Positions 57,013 through 64,000 of a stretch of 64,000 nt of DNA are shown here, piece after piece. The notes under the pieces were generated by a model, which was not told the DNA's origin, made no database searches, and saw only the letters and a program-made list of their open reading frames with translations. The DNA is from Hirundichthys speculiger (Eukaryota; Chordata; Actinopteri; Beloniformes; Exocoetidae). Every line of letters begins with the position of its first letter. The first letter of the stretch is position 1. The stretch covers positions 186,001 to 250,000 of the forward strand of contig JAGFBZ010001279.1 of the NCBI GenBank assembly GCA_018398805.1. The letters run 5' to 3'. The position numbers and the translations under genes are program-made.

Positions 57013-58950
57013 CAGCAGTTATGAACAGAGCTGTAAAGGTATGGTTGAAAAGGAGTTCTTGTACTGTATCTCCATGAGAGATTCATCAAGCTATGGCACA
57101 CACACATAGCTTAGGAAACTGTGTCAGCTTTTGACAAAGAGGGAATTATGACATGACAGCTACCTGAACTTTCACGAGATGTGTTAATTGTGCATCTGGC
57201 AACAAGAGCAGAGATGCACCACTCTTAGTAAGTTTTTTTTTCTATCAGTGGTTAGACAAAGACCAGAAGCAGACTGAAATTTACAGTAATGCTTGATGGG
57301 CACGTTGCCTACAGTTGGAGCCAACACCCACAACAATCAAGGCATTACAAGTGACTTCATCTCCTCTCCACTTTTGTGCAGCAAATTAGAGACTCTTCCT
57401 ACTGAATGACCATCCTTTAAGCCCACCTCTTCTTTGCATCAGCCCTCCGTTCCTCTTGCCAGCTGTGTGTATGTGCGTTCGTATGTATGAGTGTGTTTTT
57501 ACATGTGTGGGAGTGCGAGGGTGAAGGAGGTCCACTCTGCGTGGGCTGAACAGTGCTCAGGCTTTCTGTGCTGTGGTGTTAATAGGCCTTTTTCTCCCCT
57601 CAGCGGGACACAGAGAGCTGTCATTTACATGGAGGTAATGGAGTGATGGAGAAGTGGATGGAATATGTGTGGGCGGATGATGATGAGGGCCTAGCACCTC
57701 TCTTTTTTTCTTTCTGTTTCACTCATTTTTTTTCTCAGCTCTTGCGTTTCTTCAACGTCTTTCTCTCCTCCTCTGTCTCGACTTAAGTCTCGTTCTCTCC
57801 TTTTCTTGCTTTACTCATCAAGGGGTTGTTTTGATCGCAGCCCAACAGAACAAATTCAGCGCTGGCAAGTAAACACTGAAAGTCCTTCAAACCTCAACCT
57901 GAACAGACAAAGGTAGTCGCAGCAAACGAGGGTTAACAGAATTAAATGTCTAATTGGGTATTCGTTCTGAAAATATTAACAATCATTTGGTAATCAAAGG
58001 AATTTTGTCCGTTTCTGTATTGCATCAGTGAGCTTGAGTGCCATCCAGACACATGGGAGAGTGAATTCACCCAGTGGGGGAGTGAAATAGTCTGCGTGGA
58101 GGGGAAGGCAACAATCCAGCCAAGCTGCTGCCTCAAATTTAGTTTGTGTCAGTTAAATGACAAGAATTTCAGTGAAAGCCTGAAATCAATTTTCAACAGT
58201 TAGAGGTGCACCGAACAATCAGCTGAACTTGATAAAAAAAATTTCCCAGAGCTCCCTGCATCTGCTACGTCCAAGCAAACAAATAACTAATTATTTTTTT
58301 TCCCTCTTCAGAAAAGTCTGCCTTTTCTGTTTATCCCTGTGTTTGCAATTACTGACCATGTAGTATGCCCCTGTTAAGACTCTTAAAAGCCTTGAAAGTA
58401 AAGAAACAAAATTGAAAAGCTTTTATTACTGATCATTTATCAGACTTCTTCCTTTAAAAAATGACACAGTACAGGTTCAGTAGCCTAAAGACTATTGATT
58501 TTATTTTTCTGCCTTTTTATTTGTGTGGTTAAAGTGGAACACATAAAACTGAAGACGTGGTGGACAAACTTATCTGTTTAAAGTAGATGAAGCAGTGCGT
58601 TATTTTAAAAACATATGTATCACATTCACAGCTTGGCAATAAGCTGAACAAGCGGCGAAAATGTAAATGATGGCTCAATATATTTTGATTGCAGTGTATA
58701 TGTAGTATATCTCTTTCTGTAATCACAAACTATTGAGCATAACATGCAATGTGTGAATTCAACATCTTGCTCAAGGATATTTTGACACTTCAAAGGACTA
58801 GGAATCAAACCAAATGTTGATGACTCCTCCATCAAATGAGCCATGGCAACCTCTTGATACATTCAGAACATAAAATGACCCTGGACCCTTCTAGCTTATC
58901 CGACCTCACAGTTTTATACTTCATACGCTCCTTCAAACACCAGCTTCCAC
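57013..58950. other. Unassigned intergenic sequence
   Basis: At 58202 the text TTAGAGGTGCACCGAACAAT resembles a hAT terminal repeat, but no partner end was found. No exon was recognised. Confidence 0.45.
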
Positions 58951-58976
58951 TGGATGGATGGATGGATGGATGGATG
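58951..58976. repeat. (TGGA)n microsatellite
   Basis: About six TGGA units, possibly a retroelement tail. Confidence 0.9.
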
Positions 58977-58999
58977 ATCAAAAGCGATCAGATCCAAGT

Positions 59000-59072
59000 C
59001 TGTGCAGCACTTCTCAGTGTAACCAGTGGTGTTCTCCAGGGAACAATCCTAGCACCACTTCTACTCGTTTGG
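59000..59072 (+). pseudogene. Short reverse-transcriptase motif scrap
   Basis: The frame reads CAALLSVTSGVLQGTILAPLLL. This matches the Gly-Val-x-Gln-Gly-Ser-x-Leu-x-Pro-Leu-Leu motif just upstream of the catalytic Asp-Asp box in LINE reverse transcriptases. Only about 70 bp are recognisable. The MITE-like repeat starts 19 bp further on, so the catalytic box may have been displaced or lost. Confidence 0.6.
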
Positions 59073-59090
59073 TGGGACAGACATTTTCTT

Positions 59091-59405
59091 AAAGGTGGGG
59101 TAAGGAATTCCTAAATGATGTCACATCTGTTGATATTTAAAAAAACTTCAACAAAGCACAGAGAGCTAGCTCCTTCTTCTTCCTCCCTCAGGTGCTCCCC
59201 TCCTTCCCTTCACATTCATGAATTCTTTCTCTGTTGGGGATTTGGTTTGTTGGCAAGCTACCCCCACTTTGTTTCTTAGTTTTGTTTTATTTTTTTAACA
59301 CCATTTTCATGAGATGATCAGGTGCTGGATAGTGAGGAAATATTTATTGAATGTCACAAAAATGGTTATGGTTAGAAGTGGCGTATGATCCCTTACCCTC
59401 CCTTT
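59091..59405. mobile_element. MITE-like element
   Basis: Left AAAGGTGGGGTAAGGAATTC and right GATCCCTTACCCTCCCTTT are imperfect inverted copies about 300 bp apart. The left text is familiar from a common fish repeat. The target duplication is not clear; superfamily unassigned. Confidence 0.55.
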
Positions 59406-60420
59406 ATTAAGTCTCCTAGTTTCTACCTTTTTTACTGATGATTATACGATGTACCGCTCATCTCGAGTTCTTTCCTTCAACTCCAAAAACACCCTTCTTG
59501 CTATTTGTTCAGTTCAAAATGACCTGTTTGTATTGTGGCATTTAACAACAAAAGTCACCTCTGGGCACTTTACAGAGTAAGAAAAAACACTCAATAACAG
59601 TACATTTCAGGCCAGTGTAATTATATCAGTTTAATCCAGTCCAATAAAACATAGTCCACTTTAATCCTGAAATTTATTTTCATGAATTTAGCAATCTAAT
59701 TCTAATTCTAACTCTAATAATTCTAATTCAATTCAAATAACTACAGTTAATTTAATTAATATTTTGAGTTCAATCAAATTATAACCATCTGTTTTAATTA
59801 AATATAGGCAATTTCAATCTGAAATTCAATCCCTCAATCAATAAGCCACCGAACTAAGCAACCAGCCAGTCAACCAGTTATTGAATATTCAGATTAGATG
59901 GTTGACTACCAACATAATTTTATTAAGAAATATTTGTTTCCTATCTATGCCTGAAGCCTGATGTGAGTTGGGATAAGATATATTTAATTACTTCTTCTTC
60001 TTCTGTTGGGAATCACCCAAAAATGTACCTAAATGTCAGGGTTTCCCTGACATTTTATAAAGATTATTTTAATGTTGTAACTATGTTAAGCCGACGTGCC
60101 GTCTGTCTTGTCCCAAACACTAATAACAGAGTTTTCAAAAAGTCAGATTCTCAGTCAAATACATTAATTTTAAACAAATAACGTAACAAATAAGTAGAGT
60201 TTTGTAAAACATACATTCAATAAAGAAAGTCTTTACTCATTCTAAAGCTTTAATAAAGATAAAACAATATATAAAAGAAAAGTGAGTGTGCACAGTAACA
60301 AACAGACACAACGTGTTGGTTATTGCTAAAATATTGTGATGTAATTAATTTATTTTCATGGTGAACATTTGTGAAAATCAACTTCACAAATTGTAAAAAA
60401 AAAAAGGCACAAAACTCTTC
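59406..60420. other. AT-rich sequence with TCTAAT/CAATT repeats
   Basis: 59520-59660 resembles a widespread fish retroelement fragment (GGGCACTTTACAGAG). 59695-59735 is a short imperfect TAATTC repeat. No exon is supportable. Confidence 0.4.
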
Positions 60421-60426
60421 TTTATT
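60421..60426 (-). terminator. Candidate poly(A) signal AATAAA
   Basis: Minus-strand AATAAA 80 bp downstream of the stop of the frame at 60506-60799, followed by GTTTTGTGCC and a long T-run, a suitable G/U-rich downstream element. Confidence 0.4.
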
Positions 60427-60505
60427 AAGAATGACTTAGTTGTCTTCATAACAAAGCAGCCACAGCTGAGAGAAGTTAAATAATGTTTTGTCTCCTCCTG
60501 AGAGA

Positions 60506-60799
60506 TCAGATGGCGCACATCCTGATGCGAAAGCCGGGGCGTATTGTCCAAAATAGGTACTTTTTGTTTCTCGCCCGTCGCTGCTGAGACGTCACCCAGT
60601 TAAGCTCTCTGATGAAGGGATTGTCCATGGGAAAGTTTGGGATGATGACATGCAGAGTAAACACCTCAGAGCGGGTTTCCCTGGGCTTGCTCGCAGCATT
60701 TAGATTCATCAAGCTCACCGGCAGGAGAAAATGAAAACAAGAATTTCCCCGAGAAGGAAACAAAGATGTGTAGAAATATTCCATTATGATAAATGACAT
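60506..60799 (-). CDS. Candidate terminal exon, unrecognised product
   Basis: I do not recognise this protein. The 97-residue minus-strand frame can start at MSFIIMEYFYTSL. A hydrophobic stretch (CFHFLLPVSLMNL) could be a signal segment. From about residue 45 the text looks like real coding: SEVFTLHVIIPNFPMDNPFI, RELNWVTSQQRRARNKKYLF, WTIRPGFRIRMCAI. It is rich in aromatic and basic residues and ends with Cys. Two basic clusters (QQRRAR, NKK) would suit a cleaved secreted precursor, but that is speculation. A pyrimidine-rich stretch before GGTGAG or GCAAG could be a 3' splice site (near 60710-60700), making this a last exon rather than a whole gene. A poly(A) signal lies 80 bp downstream. No partner exon was identified. 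It could still be a chance frame. Confidence 0.3.
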   Translation of the reverse strand: MSFIIMEYFYTSLFPSRGNSCFHFLLPVSLMNLNAASKPRETRSEVFTLHVIIPNFPMDNPFIRELNWVTSQQRRARNKKYLFWTIRPGFRIRMCAI

Positions 60800-63700
60800 A
60801 AATCTTTTTGAAATTGTAATTTCTGTTTTATTTTATTTTCCAGCTTCTTTTACTTGAAAAAAAGAGAAGAAACTCTCCTTTGCCTCAAGTCGTATTTTAT
60901 GTAAACTTGCTTGCAGATTCACAGCTTGTAATGAACAACCTTCATTTTCAAAAATATTGCTGAATTTAAAATCCTTTGCTTTTAAAAGATGTAAAGAAAC
61001 TTTCTTTGTCTTCTGACGATGTGAAACCTGAATGCAGAAGCCCGTCAACGGGAAGATCGGCAGATGCTTGGTGCTTTGAATACTTGGGAGGTGAGCTGCA
61101 GCAGGTACGGCTGTGGAGAGCTGACTGGAAGCAGCAGCGAGTTTAGTATCAGGGGACACACATGGGGAACCGAGGGGGCTCTCCCCTCCTCTTCCGAGAG
61201 AAAGGTGGTCCCATTAACTTGTCACTGACAGGAAACACTCACCACAAACCAACGTCTGTTCCCACCCAGAGCAAACACACTCAAACACACAGACAACCCC
61301 CAAAGCGCAGTATGATTGCAAAAACCATCCGTTTTACACATATTCATGCGCTGTAACGGCGGCGGGGTGGGGGGGGCTAATATAAATGTGACAAAAATAA
61401 TACTTGGCGTGCACACCCGTATGCTAATGTGTGTGTTTGTGTGTGAATTCCCTTCACATTGAGCGGGAATTCCCCTCAGTTTTTTGATGCGTCCCTGCAG
61501 AGTGCACACCTCTCACAATGAGTGCTGGAAACTTCTCTGATTCTCCACTTGCTTCTTCTCAAACGTTTTCATCCAGATCTTTGATGCCTCTGCTCGCCGG
61601 CGGTGGCTTCGTCATACGGCTACCCAGACAGCACCTCTCAGTTTATCCAGATGAACTCGTCCAGATAGAAGCAATGACTTCGGTGTGGGTTATTTTGCAT
61701 GAAGAAGAGTCACTTTTTCACGTTGTCAGCAACAGTTAAATACTTGCCCACCGCACTCACGCAGACAAATACAACCTTTATAGAGTTGGGTAATTCATCA
61801 ATATCAAGTCCGCTACGCGTTGAGCGGTTTTTCTTGGAAACTTTATCAGCCTTGTCTCAGAAGAGCGAGCAACCTCTTGAAACTGCGTCGCCTGTAACAC
61901 GGAAGCTAACGTGCTTTTCCTCCAACTGACTGTAACGCAGTAAGAAGTCGTGTACATGCCATGTTGGCCTGCGGTCGCCATGCTGATGGATCCAGCCATG
62001 ATGGTTTAGTTGGAGGAAAGCAGCGTCAGTGACTCGACAGACTTCTGCCTTTGATTTGGTGGAAACAGAAGTTTCACAAGCATGCGTGAAGCGTACAGTG
62101 AATTCGAGAAAAATTATCCAGCGGTATTTTTTTTTGTGTGTGTTCTTCGTCACTTTCAGGAGCTTTAATTAATGCCAACGAACCCATCAGCCCTGCGGTC
62201 GGACAGTTTCACTCTCGACTGCATCGTCTATTTTGTGGTTTAAAGACGGGGTCAAAATTCAAACTAGTAAACTTCAGAGCCACACACAGCGTGGACATTT
62301 GTTGAGTTTCCTGCTTTGAATCTCTAAACACACTTTGTAACTTTGCTTTTTTCTAAATTCAAGTACAATTTCTTAGGCAGACTGAGCTGAATGTATTGTA
62401 TCTGAACTCACAGTTGACTATTCTAGTTTTTCCACATGGTAACATATTTTTCATTTTTTGACATGTTATATTAACATTTTTTTTTTGTGTGAAATTTAAA
62501 TAAAAAACTTTACCACTCATAGCCAATAAACCAGAAGGATGGTATGTGGTGATAACAGTTCAAAAGTTTCATTCAGGCAACCAGGGAAGCTTGTGTGTCT
62601 GGTGACAGAGACTGAAGGGTCCTCAGCCCTGATGGATGAGCTGCTCTGATGGGAAGAGCGCTTGAGAAAAGTCTACGAGATCGTCTCTCATTTTAGGTCA
62701 GGACTCTGAGAGGCATTACGCAAGCTGAGTGGCATTTTGATTCTGGTTAATTGTGTGAGATGTTTTCGATGAAACAAAGAGAAACTTCAGCTTGAAAGGG
62801 GAAGAGCAACAAACTGAATGAGTCAAGCAATGCTTTTAATTCATTAACTAATTAATTTCTTTCTCGTCAAGTTTTTGATTTGAAGATGCTGGGCTTCATG
62901 TAATATTAAGAGCCGTCTTTCCATTCCACTTTCAGATGAGATGGCACTGCAGAGCAGCTGGTTGGAGGTGTTGAAGCTTTGCCATCCGCCACTCGGACTC
63001 TCGTCAGAGCCCCAGTCTAGCAAAAAATGTTCAATTTGTGCATTTGTGCATGCGTTTGCATGCAGGAGAGTCAAATAAACTGTTTTGTGTGTGCAGGTGG
63101 ACAGGTGCACGTGGTGCCGTTAGTGGATTTCCCCCTTATTGTGTTTTGTCAACTGTCCATGAGTCAACACATATTTTCACCATAAGTCAATAAGTAACTC
63201 TGTTCTTTCCACAACGGCTGAAACTCAAAAGGTGGTGGTGATTAACGCCACAGCATGTATAACCTCCATATTAGAGGAGTTTGGATTTCACCTGTGACAT
63301 GATTAAGAGAAGACAGACCTGTCAAGGATGGATGGGGCAGGATGGCTCTGAACTGTACCCCAGCAATATAAAGGACAGCATAAACATCAGCAGACTTCCA
63401 TGATCTCACCGCTGGACTGGATATGTTGGGATGAATGGACACTAGTGGCCACTGTGGAGAAGATTCAAATTTCTCTACAGAAGATAAAGAGAGAACCCCT
63501 GCTTTTCACCCAAGAAGGGCTGGGATAGGCTCCAGCACATCCCAGTAATCCTTCCATGACCCTTCCAGAGCCTAGAGCTGAACCTGGTTCAGCATCTTTG
63601 TGCTCAGCCCTATTCAACCAAGTCATTTTTGCAAAGATTGTGAGAAGGAAACTTGTGTAATCATTTCTCATAAGCTGCCATTTCTGCCAGAGGTGCTGAA

Positions 63701-63956
63701 AACAGCCAGTAAGGACCAGGTTTTCATGGCTGAGTGGTCTTCCTCTTTAGTGAGTCAACTTGAGAAGCAAAGTCCTCTCATCTGATGGTTTGAGATGTTT
63801 GCATGTGCGGAGGAAACCATGCAAGTCTCACCAAATACATCCCTCCAGTCAAGCACAGGTGATTACAATTTCCCTTTATGTATCAGGGACCGACAGATTA
63901 GTCAGGATAGTCAGAAGATATCCATGTCCTGCTGATATCTTCCATCCCTAAAAGCA
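60800..63956. other. Unassigned sequence with several unrecognised frames
   Basis: Minus frames at 60833-61159 (108 codons) and 61857-62153 (98 codons) and plus frames at 61518-61739 and 61699-61929 overlap without motifs. They may include exons upstream of the 60.5-kb frame, but nothing shows it. A G-rich patch lies at 61361-61377 and T-runs near 62128 and 62480. 63520-63560 is a scrap of the repeat seen at 48300-48610. Confidence 0.35.
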
Positions 63957-63982
63957 ATACATATATATATATGTATATATGA
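63957..63982. repeat. (AT)n microsatellite
   Basis: Alternating TA/TATG run at the right edge of the window. Confidence 0.9.
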
Positions 63983-64000
63983 AATTAAATGAAATGAAAA

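Noticed and set aside
58202..58221. Another hAT element
   Set aside because: Only one end-like motif was found and no inverted partner or duplication, so it was not listed as an element.

Overview
This window looks like nuclear genomic DNA of a teleost fish. It has no compact operon-like coding and is full of microsatellites. It carries fragments of many transposon families typical of fish: Tc1-like elements, hAT elements with BED fingers, piggyBac, a Myb/SANT-type family, and L2-type and other LINEs. This assignment comes from pattern recognition only; no database was searched. No complete host protein-coding gene could be recognised. The open frames longer than 60 codons are transposon relics, low-complexity frames in GC-rich or simple-repeat DNA, or unrecognised.

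Layout. 1-9.9 kb: the 3' part of a hAT element with a BED finger, an internally deleted Tc1 element, two hAT-type MITEs only 24 bp apart (each with an 8-bp target duplication), a repeat with 12-bp inverted ends, and a broken Tc1 transposase. 9.97-10.42 kb: a 7-bp minisatellite. 12.25-13.11 kb: a deleted hAT element whose more informative, 5'-truncated relative lies at 30.5-31.1 kb. 13.1-23 kb: mostly unique, moderately CpG-rich non-coding DNA with microsatellites. 19.4-26.2 kb: three copies of one Myb/SANT-coding DNA element, only one of which keeps an open exon and a canonical splice donor. 27.6-29.3 kb: a piggyBac-like element with perfect TTAA flanks and a truncated transposase. 31.5-31.9 kb: a tandem 18-mer with two telomere-type TTAGGG-like motifs per unit. 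33.4-37.7 kb: a hAT MITE, a LINE 3' end and a mariner-like MITE.

38-43 kb is the most CpG-rich part. It has poly-C/poly-G tracts, CG and CA/GT repeats and G-quadruplex-type runs. It may be a promoter or CpG-island domain of a gene whose coding exons are outside or not visible. 43-46 kb is AT-rich and partly A-skewed. 46-50.4 kb is a nested transposon cluster: a hAT element inside an older repeat, a second hAT relic, and an L2-like reverse transcriptase split by another element. 52-54.3 kb is a non-coding AT-rich repeat with hairpin-like ends and internal duplications. 53.6-57 kb holds Tc1 and LINE relics, one of them split by a second copy of the 5.5-kb MITE. 59-60 kb has a reverse-transcriptase scrap and another MITE.

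The best candidate for host coding sequence is a minus-strand open frame at 60506-60799, with a poly(A) signal 80 bp downstream. I do not recognise its product. The dominant biology is successive layers of DNA transposons. Several nested insertions are proven internally by matching target-site duplications.
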